A stretch of 64,000 nt of DNA from Plazaster borealis (GCA_021014325.1 CM037461.1:3497501-3561500), one strand, 5' to 3'. Shown: positions 47,002 to 59,117, counted from the first letter of the stretch. Notes: generated by a model not told the origin, from the sequence alone. Translations and numbers: made by a program.

Positions 47002-47479
47002 ACACATTTCACTTTGTAAACCACCCCCCCCCCATAAAAAAAAAACCAGACCTGCCCGCAGAGCGCTGTGTATAAAAAAGTATTTAGGTTTGTCACCTCG
47101 TAAAAACCGCAAATGAAATGTTTTGTCACTTCGTAAAAACCCAAACAATAAACCACACCTATTTTGGCACCGTGCCCACGCCACGTAGTTCAATGGATTT
47201 CAGTGGCGAATTTTGATTTGTCACTTCGTAAAAACAAAAAAAATGAAAAAGATATTATTCATCGGTTATTCTAATTAGTGTAAATTACGAAAATATTACA
47301 TATTAGCTCCTGAAACTTTGTGAAAACCCCGATTTGCTAAATGTTATGGTTTTTGACACATTTTTCACTTAAAAAAAAACCGACAATATATATGTAAACA
47401 TGTATCTAAATTTACATAAAACAAGTCTCATATATAATGAATTAAATAATAATGAATAATAAACTATTGGACTTCATGT

Positions 47480-48136
47480 ACAAACCTCTCCAGTTTTTTG
47501 TGCAATTTCTCAAAAACGCTGCCACCTTTTGAAATGAAATCTTCACAGGTTAGTTTTATGGTATATATCTACAATTAAATGATTGAAACAAAGAGTGGGC
47601 TCCAATTACCAAACGTATACAATCCCTTTAAAGGGACACATCCATTGGGCGATTTGAGATTATAAAAGCGTTTGTTATGAAATGAATATGGTTGGAAACA
47701 TGTTTTAAAAGTAGAATATAATGATCCACACAAACTTTCCTCGAAATTTTGTGGTTTTCCTTTTACCTCGTGAGTTAACACGGTCCGCCAATTTGCAGCA
47801 GAACCAATTTTTTGACTCCACAAAATAGCGGACCACAAAATGGCAACAAACATCTTCTCAGAAAAACCTTTCAAAAGGTGGTAGTGTTTATGAGATATGT
47901 CCACGCAGGAAGAATAATCTGCATTAGAATACACACTCTGAGAAGCGTTACGCTTCTCATATTCAAATGTTTTGGGGGATAAAAAGTGATATATTTTTCC
48001 ATAACCGTAGTACTTTTAAGTAAAACGTTTCTAAAAATGCACTATACTATCAAAAGCTGCGGTACTTCTTATCAATTAAGTTTTTATTGCCATTATTTAT
48101 CAGAGTCATTACCAAACGTGTACGATGCCTTTAACG
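47480..48136. mobile_element. Composite of family B, truncated family D and family B
   Basis: 47515-47635 is a family B right end. It runs into TTAAAGGGACACATCC (family D, 47632-47850) and then into another family B body ending GTGTACGATGCCTTTAA. The pieces share or abut TTAA. Confidence 0.65.
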
Positions 48137-48360
48137 GTAATCACCTCTTTTAAGAATGGAGTTCACCCAAACTGCGATTGCAAATGATTGCGCAATACCC
48201 CCTTCCACCCCTGTCCTATATTAAATAATGGAGCGTCGCGGTAGTTTACATGGCAAAATAAAGTATGACACGTGACCCGTGTTCCACCAATCATAATCAA
48301 CATTATATGCAATAGACGCACCCAACAGCCAACCAGGACACGTCTTTCGGCAAACGGAGA

Positions 48361-48690
48361 ATGTCTTTAAGGGTTTGTTTTTTTTGCATCGGGGATAAAT
48401 AATTTATTTTGTTTGTTTACCCTTACATCCGATGTGTATTAAGCACTTTCCCATTAACTTTTTGTTTTGTTTTCTGTGAAAGAAATTCAAAGGCAAATTA
48501 CTCGAGGGGATTCGAACCAACGACCTTTGCATTGCTAGAGCAGATGTCTTACCACTAGAGGCAGTTCGAAACTAATGTTTTAGCAGCAGTTACCGCAAAT
48601 ATTTAAGAGATGTTAATTTTGCATCGTGGATAAAGAATTTAATTTGGCTTTTTACCCTTACACCGATTTGTATGTAAGCACCCTATACAC
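48361..48690 (-). repeat. SINE related to 4848
   Basis: GGGATTCGAACCAACGACC and GCAGATGTCTTACCACTAG are box B and box A on the minus strand. The 3' module GATGTTAATTTTGCATCG is again present twice. Confidence 0.65.
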
Positions 48691-49125
48691 ACTAAAAATT
48701 CCTGGGTCAAAACTGACCCAAAATGGGTCAAATTTGACCCAAATTCCGCATCCGGATCTGCACGACTCTTTCTGAGTCAAAATGACCCCGATTGCTGGGT
48801 CAGAAAGTATTAACCAGTAAATTGGGTCAATTTTCAACCCGTAATACTGGGTCAAATATTACAACACACAGTTTGGGTCAAATAATCAACCCAAATGTGG
48901 GTCAAGATTCAACCCGGTAACTTGGTGAAACCATACCCCAAACCTAGGTGAAATCTTAACCCAAACTAAGGTCAAAGTTCAATCCTGCTCCTGGGTCAAA
49001 GGTTATCCCCATTCTTGAGTCAATTTTCAACCCAGCAGTTTGGTTGAAATTTAACTTCAAATCTGCATCAAATCTTATACTTAATTCCTGGGTTAAAGTT
49101 CAATTCAGTATCTCGGTCAGAATTA
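48690..49125 (+). repeat. Degenerate TGGGTCAAA / TCAACCC repeat
   Basis: About 15 irregularly spaced (25-35 bp) copies of CTGGGTCAAANNTCAACCC. Each unit is partly self-complementary. Confidence 0.75.
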
Positions 49126-49458
49126 GAGCCCTTTCTTTGGGTAAAGATCCAGCAACTTTTTTATATACTAAGTATTTTCCCGAGATATGTGGAAGCAGGC
49201 AAATCACCTACAGGCAAATCACTCTAATGTCTTGTTCGTGATTCTGCGCACTTTTCTGTTAATATCCTCATTTTCGGTAATGCCAAACCAAGACTGGTTT
49301 GGTTTTTAATCATTCGCTCTATCGTTAACCCTTAACCTTGATAATATCAAAGGATTTTTTGATTATCCATTACCTTCAATCTTTTCGATCGATGTCATTA
49401 AAAAAGGAGCGTAATTACACCAAGACCTCACCGGTATTGATTTTTGGTCGTGTAGCAC

Positions 49459-49466
49459 TATAAAAG
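49459..49466 (+). promoter_or_regulatory. TATA box of gene 3
   Basis: TATAAAAG lies 56 bp before the ATG. A start site about 30 bp downstream, near CCAGTCGATT at 49497, would leave a 5' UTR of roughly 25 bases. This supports an independent promoter, so the exon at 49522 is a genuine first exon. Confidence 0.7.
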
Positions 49467-49521
49467 GAAGGTGATTACATCAGGGAGCCATAAAAACCAG
49501 TCGATTCTCCAGCGAGCAGTC

Positions 49522-50920
49522 ATGCAGAGCGCCACGTCGCTCCGCGGGTTGTCAGCCGTTTTCTACGGGGGGTTGATTTTGACTTGTACGCTGAGTGTCT
49601 GTTCGGTCCGCGGAGTTAAACCGTTTTCGACGATTGGGAATGAAACGGAACCGACTGTTCCGCAAGGTGACCAAGAGGGTGGTGCGACCACATCAGCGGG
49701 ACAGGGGAGTGATCAACAGTCGCATGATGGAAACAAAGTCACAGAAAACCCAAAAGGAATTGCTGCTTCCGGGACGACAGCAGGGAGTAAACGCGAAGAA
49801 ACACCGATCAATCTGAAAGAAAATGTAACACAGTCTTCGAAAAGCGACTCCGCACTTGGGACGACAACGAGTAGCAAACACGAGGCGCCGACCGAGAAAG
49901 ACAGCGATTTGACGGCAGAGAAAATTGACCCAACAACGGTAGGAGCTCCCGGCTCGGTGGACGACAAAGAGAGTGATATAACCGATGAGCGATCTGAAAC
50001 TTCAACAGTCAAAGAAAATGAAGGAACGGGTGATAAAAAGGGCGAAGTAACACAGACTTCGAACAGAGACTCCGAACTTGGGACGACAGCTAGTAGCAAA
50101 CACGAGGCGCCAACCGAGAAAGACAGCAATTTGACGGCAGAGAAAATTGACCCAACAACGGTAGGAGCTCGCGGCTCCGTGGACGAAAAAGAGATTGATA
50201 TAACCGATGAGCGATCTGAAACTTCAACAGTCAAGGAAAGTGAAGGAACGGGTGATAAAAAGGGCGAAGTAACACAGACTTCGAACAGAGACTCCGCACT
50301 TGGGACGACAGCTAGTAGCAAACACGAGGCGCCAACCGAGGAAGACAGCGATTTGACGGCAGAGAAAATTGACCCAACAACGGTAGGAGCTCGCGGCTCG
50401 GTGAACGACAAAGAGCGATCTGAATCCTCAACAATCAAAGAAAGCATGGATGATAGACAAAGTGAAACAACAACGATCAAAGACAACCAATTCTTTGTGA
50501 ATAAACCCAAAACTACTTCTGAAACCATTACTTCAAACAAAGATGATGATTCTAGAAATCCTCCGTACTACCAACGAGATGGCACGACGACCCAGCCTTC
50601 AGACAAAGACCAGCGGGCGCCAACGGATGCAGCTACCGGCGAGAAGCTCAATACGACGGCGGCTCCTTCTGGAGGCAACTGGCAAGATGGTCACGATTTG
50701 GGCAACGTTGGCGAAACTACAACCGAACAGGCGGTGGATGGTGGCGGCCCACAGCGGCCAGACCACCCACCTAAGGGTAGCAAAACCGAAGCGCCCGAGC
50801 TTGAACCTTCAACAACGGCACAACCAAACAATACAGACGACACTGGTAGGGAAAAGGTCACAACACCAGGGTTAAAGGTCAATCAAAGTGTCACAGCGTA
50901 TTCGAAGTTCAACACAACAG
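49522..50920 (+). CDS. Gene 3 exon 1: signal peptide and Ser/Thr/Glu-rich repeat stalk
   Basis: 466 codons plus one base. The start chosen is the first in-frame ATG, just below a TATA box. Residues 1 to about 31 contain a hydrophobic signal segment (AVFYGGLILTCTLSVCSV). The mature part has no cysteine and is rich in Thr, Ser, Glu, Asp and Lys. From about residue 103 it has two full and one partial copy of a 74-residue repeat with cores SSKHEAPTEKDSDLTAEKID and ITDERSETSTVKE. Downstream are Thr-rich segments (SKTEAPELEPSTTAQPNNTD) likely to carry O-glycans. The exon ends at G|GTGAGC (50920/50921), phase 1; without splicing the frame would add 36 unrelated residues. The nearest compatible downstream exon starts at 62198. 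It resembles a mucin-like or elastic stalk; the function is unknown. Confidence 0.85.
49828..50440 (+). repeat. 222-bp coding tandem repeats in gene 3
   Basis: Units begin with ACACAG at 49828, 50050 and 50272, exactly 222 bp apart (74 codons). The first two are complete; the third breaks off after VGARGSVNDKE. Differences are mostly single substitutions, so the duplication is recent. Confidence 0.9.
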
Positions 50921-51149
50921 GTGAGCCGCTGTCTGTTGATGACAAGGGACGGGACACAGAAAATTCAAATCGAAAATTCAAATACCCGCAAACCTTGTTG
51001 TGTTGTGTTTGTCGAGCCGTGTATGACTGAAACTATTTTCAAGTCGGCTCAAATCATTTATGTACATCATGCTTGTGTAACAGGGGATTTTGTCCGTGAT
51101 TCTGTCCAGCCTGTTAGTGTTAGCGCCACACAAAAAAACTAATTAGGTT

Positions 51150-51700
51150 TTCCCGGCCAATTTCAACAAAAATTCATTCAATTTCATTAACACGCATTCA
51201 AAAACACGCACTGAAATTTTGTAGGAAAGCTTTTTTTTAAAAGCGTTCAACTTTAAACGCCGTTTTCTCCGATTGTTACTTTTTACTGGTATCTACCTCT
51301 GTGCTACGTCGTGGCGTCGGTGACAATGCAATCAATTTCGTTTTCGTACACACATGATTTTGTTTTTCTAATTCAGATACGTTTCAGTCATTATATTTCA
51401 TTTATAGGCATTGAAGACTTTACTTTGACCATTCTTAAGTTGAATTTCTACTACCTATTTACACTTGATGAATTTGAAGGGAAACCAGCTCTTGTTGCTG
51501 GCTTTTACGAAATTGAATTAGTCTTGCGGCCCAATGAAATTGAATGATCTTATTTGACCAGTGAATGCTTAACTGGTGAAATTGAATTACTCCTTTTGAC
51601 TGTTGAATGCTGATTCAACTGAGCATTAATTTTCAAACGAAATTGAATGAGCCGGGTGTTTAAATGAATAGATTTTGTTGAAATTGGCCGGGAAAATAGT
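51150..51700. mobile_element. Inverted-repeat element just inside the gene 3 intron
   Basis: TTTTCCCGGCCAATTTCAAC and GTTGAAATTGGCCGGGAAAA are perfect inverted ends. The inside has repeated GAAATTGAAT motifs; no transposase. Target duplication unclear. Confidence 0.78.
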
Positions 51701-51721
51701 TTTATTTTGTTATATTAAGGA

Positions 51722-52105
51722 TTCACAATCCGTTATAACGGGACTCAATATCCGTTATCAAGGATACACAATTCGTTATAACGGGATTCAATATCCGTTA
51801 TAAAGGATAAACAATCCGTTATAACGGGATTCAATATCCGTTATTAAGGATACACAATTCGTTATAACGGGATTCAATATCCGTTATAAAGGATAAACAA
51901 TCCGTTATAACGGGATTCAATATCCTTTATTAAGGATTCCCAATCCGTTATAACGGGATTCAATATCCGTTATTAAGGATAAACAATCCGTTATAACGGG
52001 ATTCAATATCCGTTAGGATAAACAATCCGTTATAACGAGATTCAATATCAGTTATTAAGGATACACAATCCGTTATAACGGGATTCAATATCCGTTATTA
52101 AATCG
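51722..52105 (+). repeat. 43-bp palindromic satellite, nearly nine units
   Basis: CCGTTATAACGG recurs at 43-bp spacing with GGATTCAATATCC between; both are self-complementary. One unit is shortened near 52010. Confidence 0.92.
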
Positions 52106-52179
52106 TTGCGATAGGCCTACCCGCTGCTACAACATAAGGTTCGCCACACCCGAGTGATTGGCTTGTTTTTTTTTTCACA

Positions 52180-52560
52180 TAACTCGGCTAAGTACTTTAT
52201 ACACATCGGTGTAGAGGTCATAACAACTTACTTTGTAAGTAGTAGGCCTACAACAGCTTTGGAAAGTATTATGCATTTTGAAAACTTTTCACTTCGAAGT
52301 ACTGCGGTTATGGAAAAAGATATCCCTTTTTATCCCAAACAATTTGAATCTGAGAAGCGTTATACTGCAGTAATGTTTCTCAGAGTGTGTATTCCAATTG
52401 CAGATTATTCTTCCTGCGTGGACATAACCGCTCCAGATTTTCGGCAATATCTCAAAAACGCTACGACCTTTTGAATGAAATGTTAAGAGGTTAGTTTTAT
52501 GGTATATATCTACAACTATATAGGATTGAAACAAACAGTGGGTATCAATTACCAAAACAA
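52180..52560 (-). mobile_element. Family B element, ends eroded
   Basis: CAACAGCTTTGGAAAGTATT, CTTCCTGCGTGGACATAAC, TATATAGGATTGAAAC. Confidence 0.7.
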
Positions 52561-53029
52561 ATCGCATGACCCAAAAGAACAATGATAGTCCATTATGTAT
52601 GCCCCAATGCGCATGATCGGCGCACGAAGGATCCTGGGTGAAATCCGAGCCCACGTAACACTGGCAACCAACATGGCGCGCTGATTTTGAAGCAATGCCG
52701 TGCACAGCTATAAAACCTGGCATAGTTACATTTTAACTATACAGCATGGCGTCCATCTTTGCAGCTTGATTTATTTTGTAATCTTCACTCGGTTCCCAAA
52801 GATGCATTGCGGTTAATTTGTAAGATGGCGCTTGTGCATGTGGCCTGTAACCAGCCTCGCTACCATGGGCAGCGCGCCGTATCGATACCTCTCACCACTA
52901 TGTATAATCGAGCAAGGCATTCTGGGAAAGAAAACAAAATGGCGCGGCGAGATCATACACCATGGGAACGAGGTTGGCCTGGAACTGAATGACTGCTCTG
53001 GGGAGCTTTAAAATTTGGCGCGAAATAGA
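52561..53029. other. Unassigned DNA
   Basis: No gene or repeat recognised. Confidence 0.45.
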
Positions 53030-53345
53030 ACGAAGAGACGTTTTAATGGGGCTATACGTCTCTCTGCCGAAAATGATCGGGGAAACTGAAAATATAGGTT
53101 TTTCCCGGAAGCCCCCCCCCCAATCCAACCCCACCCCTATCGCTTAAAAGCTTTTTACCAAGCAAACACGTCACTATGGTGCGATCGATCGTTGCCCATA
53201 GCAACATTGTGTCACACAACAAGTAGTAGAAGTGTAATTTTGTTCGGCAAATAATAATATATCACTGTTGACCCTATAATTTGGTTCATTATTGTGTCTT
53301 GGCTCAGTAATTGCGCACGTTCCAATATTAGTGACGCTTGGGTTA
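53030..53345 (+). repeat. Segmental duplication, copy 1
   Basis: CTCTCTGCCGAAAATGATC, GCAAACACGTCAC and TTGTTCGGCAA recur at 54050-54320 in the same order, about 1 kb away. Confidence 0.8.
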
Positions 53346-53480
53346 CTGTGATTAATTGAGGACACTGGTGTAACTGGTTGGCCATTGTCATGAGTGGCAC
53401 AGGATTTATCTTTTGTTTGTATACCCAAGGTGTTTAATTAAATTGAGTCAAATCGGGCCCTACGTACATACTAGTTAACT

Positions 53481-53862
53481 TTAAAGGCACTGAACACGTT
53501 TGGTAATAACAAAATTGTCAAAGACCAGTGTTCTCACTTGCTGTATCCAAACATATGCATAAAATAACAAGCCTTTGAAAATTTGGGCTCAATTGGTCAT
53601 CGAAGTTCCAAGAAAATGATGAAAGAAAAAACACCCTTGTTATACAAATTTGTGTCCTTTCAGATAGCAATAAACACTTCTTGCAAGAAGTTTTTTATTT
53701 TTTTAGTGAGAAATTACCTCTTTCTCAAAAACTACGTTACTTCAGAGGGAGTTGTTTCCTACAATGTTTTATACTATCAACAGCTCTCCGTTGCTTGTTA
53801 CCAAGTAAGTTTTTATGCTAATATTTGTTTTGAGTCATTACAAACGTGTACGACTACGATAC
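53481..53862 (+). mobile_element. TTAA family A copy
   Basis: TTAAAGGCACTGAACACG to an eroded ACAAACGTGTACGACTACG. Confidence 0.84.
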
Positions 53863-53924
53863 ATGGTTTTCCACTATTTTCTCCAGACTCAAACAACGGA
53901 TTGCGACGACACATTTTTACAGGT

Positions 53925-54013
53925 TTGTTATTTTTGTAAATGATTGATCACGCCAAACTGTCTGCGATTATTTTGTCAGCTCTAGGCCTACCAAATCTTT
54001 AATAATACCTTTA
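53925..54013 (-). mobile_element. Family G fragment
   Basis: AACTGTCTGCGATTATTTTG and ATAATACCTTTAA are inverse to 24155-24290. Confidence 0.5.
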
Positions 54014-54039
54014 AACTTTTCGCGCGAAATATAATAACG

Positions 54040-54325
54040 CGATGTTTACAGTGGCTACTTCTCTCTGCCGAAAATGATCATGAAAACCGGAAATAGGTTT
54101 TCCCGGTCGTATTATTATAAGCTCTCCGTCCTTTAGCGGCGTTTTACCGAGCAAACACGTCACGATGGTGTAATCGATGGTTGCCTATAGCAACATGGTC
54201 ACACAACAGGTAGTAGAATTGTGCTTTGTTCGGCAACTTATATCACTTTTGAGCCTGAAGTAGGTTTAATTGTTCTGTGGCTCAGCATGCGCACGCTTCA
54301 ATTAGTAACGCTTGAGTTCTTATTG
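54040..54325 (+). repeat. Segmental duplication, copy 2
   Basis: Paralogue of 53030-53345 with many substitutions, so an old duplication. Confidence 0.8.
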
Positions 54326-54367
54326 GGGACACAAGCAATAAGTCATTTCTTGAGAAATAGGCGACGC

Positions 54368-54560
54368 AATACTATGAAACTTTTTTTTAGAATGGTGGAC
54401 ACTATATGGAGTGCACTGTTTGGTTAGGGTGTATTCAGACAAATTTACCCAAACCTAATAGTGTCATAGTATTGTGTCCACCATATCTCAAAATGGCTTA
54501 TGGCACTATAAAGTTTAGGGAAAAGTTGTCTGTACACACCCAAACCAAACAGTGCACACA
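54368..54560. repeat. Inverted repeat
   Basis: GTGCACTGTTTGGTTAGGGT and CCAAACCAAACAGTGCAC are opposite ends; AGACAAATTTACCCAAACC and GTTTAGGGAAAAGTTGTCT pair further in. Confidence 0.8.
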
Positions 54561-54596
54561 CTGTGTAGCAGTCACTCTGTAGACTTTCCTTTGTAC

Positions 54597-54904
54597 TTAA
54601 AGATATCATACACGTTTGGTAATGACTCAAAACAAATATTAGTATAAAAACTCACTCGGTAACAAGCAACGGAAGTAACGTTGTTTTTGAGAAAGAGGTA
54701 ATTTCTCAATAAAATAAAAAAAAACTTCTTGCAAGAAGTTTTTAGTCCTATCTGAAGGGTGTTTTTTCTTTCATCATTTTCTTGGAACTTCGAAGACCAA
54801 TTGAGCCCAAATTTTCACAGGCTTGTTATTTTATGCATATGTTGGGATACACCAACTGAGAACACTGGTCTTTGACAATTACCAAACGTGTTCAGTGCCT
54901 TTAA
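54597..54904 (-). mobile_element. TTAA family A copy, internally deleted
   Basis: TTAAAGATATCATACACG to GTGTTCAGTGCCTTTAA. Confidence 0.83.
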
Positions 54905-55232
54905 AGATCAACTTCAACGAAATCACTAAAACAAATTTGACCCTTAATATTTGTTTATTATGTGTTTAGTTTTTATTTGGTTGTAAGTTTGAAGTTTTCT
55001 GTGCTGCAGTTTTGCTGAAATTTGATCGGAAAAAATAGCCCCCTGTTTTCAATTTTTGAACTAGTGTTTTTTATCGCCGTTGGCGGCGCCCTCGCATTTT
55101 TCAAACCAATACGTCATGATACTGCTGACTGGTGAAGATTGTTCATAACTCGTCTCTATGAATTTACTGGATCTTTGGATCATTTCCTTTTTCGTAGAGG
55201 TTAATTTTCAATAACGTATGTAAGTTTCCATC

Positions 55233-55451
55233 ATGCCGAGCCAAAAATGTGCAGTCGGTGGATTCCAGAAACAACAAAAAGAGTCCCGAGGTTATTTGTT
55301 TGCCTTTCATTTTACGAGGAATCCAGCGATGTTTGTTTACAACTCTCGAAAGGATTTCAGGTTGTCAAAATGGTCATTGAATGGTTTATATGATGAAGGG
55401 ATCACCAACAAAGTTGTTATAAAAGCTTGTTACTGCAAAAGCTCGAAATGA
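55233..55451 (+). pseudogene. Short ORF with faint THAP-like start
   Basis: The 72-codon frame starts MPSQKCAVGGFQKQQ, followed by GYLFAFHFTRNP, reminiscent of the beginning of THAP DNA-binding domains. The second zinc cysteine is absent and no later C-x2-H is seen. It could be a relic of a P-type transposon or chance. Confidence 0.25.
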
Positions 55452-55765
55452 TTTTTTTCTAAATCAATTAGTGGTCTCAAAAACATTTCGCTCGAAATCA
55501 TTTCGAAATCTCAAATAAATGATTAAGAGAGCTCGAAACAAATTATTGCGATTTGATTCGTGCTGTAAAAATGATTTCTTTCAAAGTCATTCCGAGCTCT
55601 CAAATAATTTTATTTTATGCGCTCGGAATACATTATTTGATGAGCTCGAAATAAATTATTGCAAGTGCTCGAAATAAATTATTGCAAAAGCTAAACAAAT
55701 TTAAATCAAATCATTTCGTTATCTAAAAATCGGTTCGCTCGAAATCACTTCAAACACTCGAAGTA
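55440..55765 (+). repeat. Degenerate GCTCGAAATAAATTATTGC repeat
   Basis: At least ten loosely spaced copies of GCTCGAAAT with AAATTATTGC; high AT content. Confidence 0.7.
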
Positions 55766-56800
55766 ACTTGTTTTGAGTGAATAATTTTGTGAGCACTTAA
55801 AGGACTCAAAGTTCATTACATGCTTGTCTCTTTAGGCGCTCCTTAAAGCCTCACTGGCATTTGACTATTTTAGTTGAATAATTATTTGCTGTTCATAAAA
55901 ACTTATCATGACCTACTCATATAAAGAAGTACCAACTCTGATCCAGAAAACTATACTCGAAATAAATATTTTCACTAGGCACACAAACTCAGTCTTAAGA
56001 AAATACAAGGGTCTCAAAAAGGCATCAGATTTTCTTGATGACTGTAATAATATCAGGCGATTTGCTTGTGCTTGCTGCCAGTTGTTTGATCCGGTTTGGC
56101 TCAGCTCCGCGGAAGTTGGCAATGCCCCTCCAAAGTTTGTCCTGTCCATTTTCTCGAGAACTCACCTGGGCCCTAACCCTGTAAGCACAAATTGAGCTTG
56201 CTCGGCACAAAAACCTGTTGCTTAGACAAAATAGGTTACCAGCCAGAATACAGTTACCATTGCTGGGACTGTTACCCCACTCATTTCTTGCTTGGCAAAG
56301 GAATTTTCTAAGCAGAATTTTCTGCTTAACAGCATTATGAAATTGGTTAATTGAGCTGATACCACTCCCATCAGAAGCGCTTGACAGAAAAACTTCTTCT
56401 CCATCAACACTGTAATAACGAACCGCTGCCTTCCGACATTATGATCAGCTTAATTTTCGTTTCAGAGATGCTTTTTTGCATGTAATATGCCTAATACAGT
56501 ACGTTGGTGTGGGGTTACAAAAACTAGTCCGGAGTACGATGTCACTGAGTGTTGTTTTGATTAATAGGCGCTAAATATTTATAAGGGCTTTTCGTGAAAC
56601 TCGGCATTTTTGCCCAGCGAACGCTGATCAAAGTGTGTGTTTTTTTATTTTTTTATTTTGAGTAATGATACAAATTAATTGAGTTCCATTCATTTATATG
56701 TAATCATTACGCACTCGTTTAACTTTCTACAAAAAAACCCAATCATGTTAATTTCGTTCAGGTTGATCTTTAAGGAAAACCATATTCTTCAACAATGTAA
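55766..56800. other. Unassigned DNA with a dispersed-repeat segment
   Basis: 56195-56350 contains CTTAGACAAAATAGGTTACC and TTTTCTGCTTAACAGC of the 17400 repeat. No supported gene in the rest. Confidence 0.45.
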
Positions 56801-56806
56801 AAAAAA

Positions 56807-56850
56807 CACTGTGTGGACGTGTGTAAGTCCACATAGTGTTTCAAGTCCCT
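56807..56850. repeat. Short hairpin
   Basis: ACACTGTGTGGAC, GTGTGTAA, GTCCACATAGTGT: 13-bp arms with one mismatch. Confidence 0.85.
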
Positions 56851-56957
56851 ACATTATGTGGAGCTCTTTTGTTCTAAGGTCGACACTTCGTACTTCGTAT
56901 GAAGCGTTAAAACAATCTATAGTGCCAATCAAATCTCAAAAAGGCCAATGGGTTGGG

Positions 56958-57332
56958 CAGGGGCGGATCCGGGGTTGGGCGTGGGGGCGACGCCCCCTTT
57001 TTCTTCATAAAACAAGTGAGAGAGACATCAAAGAGGGGAAAAATGAGGGAGAGACCAAATTTATTACATACCTGGTGTTTTTTGCAATTTAAGCCACTAT
57101 TATCTCGTACCCTTGTGGACCACTATTATTTCACTGACGGACATTGTCTCAGATATTGCCTGAGATCGCACCACAGTGCATCTATAATCCAAAATTTTCC
57201 CGGGCCCTTAAGCGGGCCCCGGACCCAACACAGTTACGGCTACGCGCTCGCAGGCGCCACAACTTGCCTTTAAGATTTGCTGCTTGGTACATTTCATGTC
57301 CCCCTTTTTGAAAATCCTGGATCCGCCCCTGT
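56958..57332 (-). mobile_element. CAGGGGCGGATCC inverted-repeat element
   Basis: CAGGGGCGGATCCGG to CTGGATCCGCCCCTG. Its minus strand matches 5194 on (GGATTTTC, TACCAAGCAGCAAA). Confidence 0.72.
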
Positions 57333-57412
57333 TTGGCGTATAGTCATTGGGGCGACTCATATTTTTGTTTGTATGCCTAAGGTGCTTAATGAAGTCGAAC
57401 GCAAACATACTA

Positions 57413-57789
57413 TTTAAAGGCATCGTACACGTTTGGTATTTACTCAAAATATATATTAGCATAAAAACTGACTTGGTAACGAGCAACAGAGAGCTGTTGA
57501 TAGCATAAAACATTGTGAGAAACGACTCCCTCTGAAGTAACGTAGTTTTTGAGAAAGAGGTAATTTCTCACTAAAATAATAAAAGACTTCTAGCTAGAAG
57601 CCTTTTATTCCTATCTGAAAGCACACAAATTTGTACAACAAGGTTGTTTTTTCTTTCATCATTTTCTTGCAACTTCGATGACCAATTGAGCCCAAATTTT
57701 TACAGGCTTGTTGTTTTATGCATATGTTGGGATACACCAAATGAGAACACTGGTCTTTGACAATTACCAAACGTGTACGATGCCTTTAA
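57413..57789 (-). mobile_element. TTAA family A copy
   Basis: TTAAAGGCATCGTACACG to GTGTACGATGCCTTTAA; among the best preserved copies. Confidence 0.87.
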
Positions 57790-57894
57790 CATTAATGTTA
57801 ATTGCTAGCATAATTGACATAATACTTCCATTGTATTTTACTTTTTACTGTGTGTTAACAGGGCCCCTTACATTCTAAAAACTGCCGTTGTCCC

Positions 57895-58060
57895 AGGGAA
57901 ATCTGTCCCCCGGAGATTCTGTCCCCATACGGGAAATTAACATGGGCTGGAGGAGGATGATTCAAAAGAGGGCGCTATCAAAATAAATTTGTACATTGTA
58001 CACAGTTCGCCGTATGGGGGATGGACAGAATCTCCGGGGGGGGGGGGGGGGTGGGGGCAG
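57895..58060. repeat. Inverted repeat with G18 run
   Basis: CCCCCGGAGATTCTGTCCCC and GGACAGAATCTCCGGGG are inverted, with CATACGG/CCGTATG further in. Confidence 0.8.
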
Positions 58061-58079
58061 AAAATCCTGCCACACCGGG

Positions 58080-59100
58080 TCAGTTTCCGGTTCATTACCT
58101 GACTCAGAAATTGATCAGCCCCCGCCTCCGGAACCTTGAATCCGGGTCACACTCTGATCCGGGTTTGGTTTTTATAGTGTAGGCATAGCAGTTGTCATAC
58201 TGCAAATCAATAAATAAATAAATGAATAATAAACAACACTTCCCTACGATCGAGGAGCAGTGCAGTAATTAGACAATCTCATTTGAAGAAAAGGGCCAGC
58301 GGGGACAAAGTGATATTGGTTTTGATTTTATTTTAAAATAATGTGTATTGTTATTATTATTATTTTTTTACTTGGCCTTACCAATGTACATGTAGGCCTA
58401 CCTATGCGCCGACATTTAGTGGCGTGGGTCCATGGTGTTTCCCCACCCTCCAGCCAGTGGAGAAAAACAGTGTAGCGGGAGTTTGACGAAAATATTGCTC
58501 CAATTCAGACAACAGTCGTTGTGTAACCTATTTCTTCGATTGTTTACATGAAATTAGTTTGTGCGGCATAGAGCATGGTTTGTGGAGCATGTGCAAGTGG
58601 CCAGTTCTTCTCTTGTGTTTTTAACGAAATCCGCTCGATCGATTTTTGTACCTACCAGACATGAGTATTTGCTGTTAAAAGGGGAGTAGAGTTTGTGTTT
58701 GATTATCTTTGACCTTTTTCTTTGTATTATTCATAACATCCTTTTTTGAGTAAAGAAATAATTATACGATCGTACGGTAGTCATTTTTAAGTATACGCGC
58801 TGATTGGCACACGAGTTCAATCTGAGTGTACAAACAAATTTGGAGGAATTTGCTCAATCACGAGATTGCGCTGCGCAATGTTGAGATCGTGCAGCTTAAT
58901 GTGTAGATTGAACAGAATTTTGTTTTGAATCCCATCCATGCATGTGATGATTTAATATAATTATACCATTAATTATGGAGCTTGGGCTACAGTACTAGCC
59001 TACTACTAATATTAATGATACTATGGTCGTACTACACCCAATAACTGGAATGATGTATGCCTGCTAATGTTTTGAAATTTCAACTTAATCGAGTTATATT
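58080..59100. other. Unassigned DNA
   Basis: A (TAAA) run near 58208 and an ATT run near 58350. No gene seen. Confidence 0.45.
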
Positions 59101-59117
59101 GTAAAATCAGCGGATAG

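Noticed and set aside
49713..50540. Long antisense frame over gene 3
   Set aside because: Shadow of the 222-bp coding repeat; no signal, splice or homology support.
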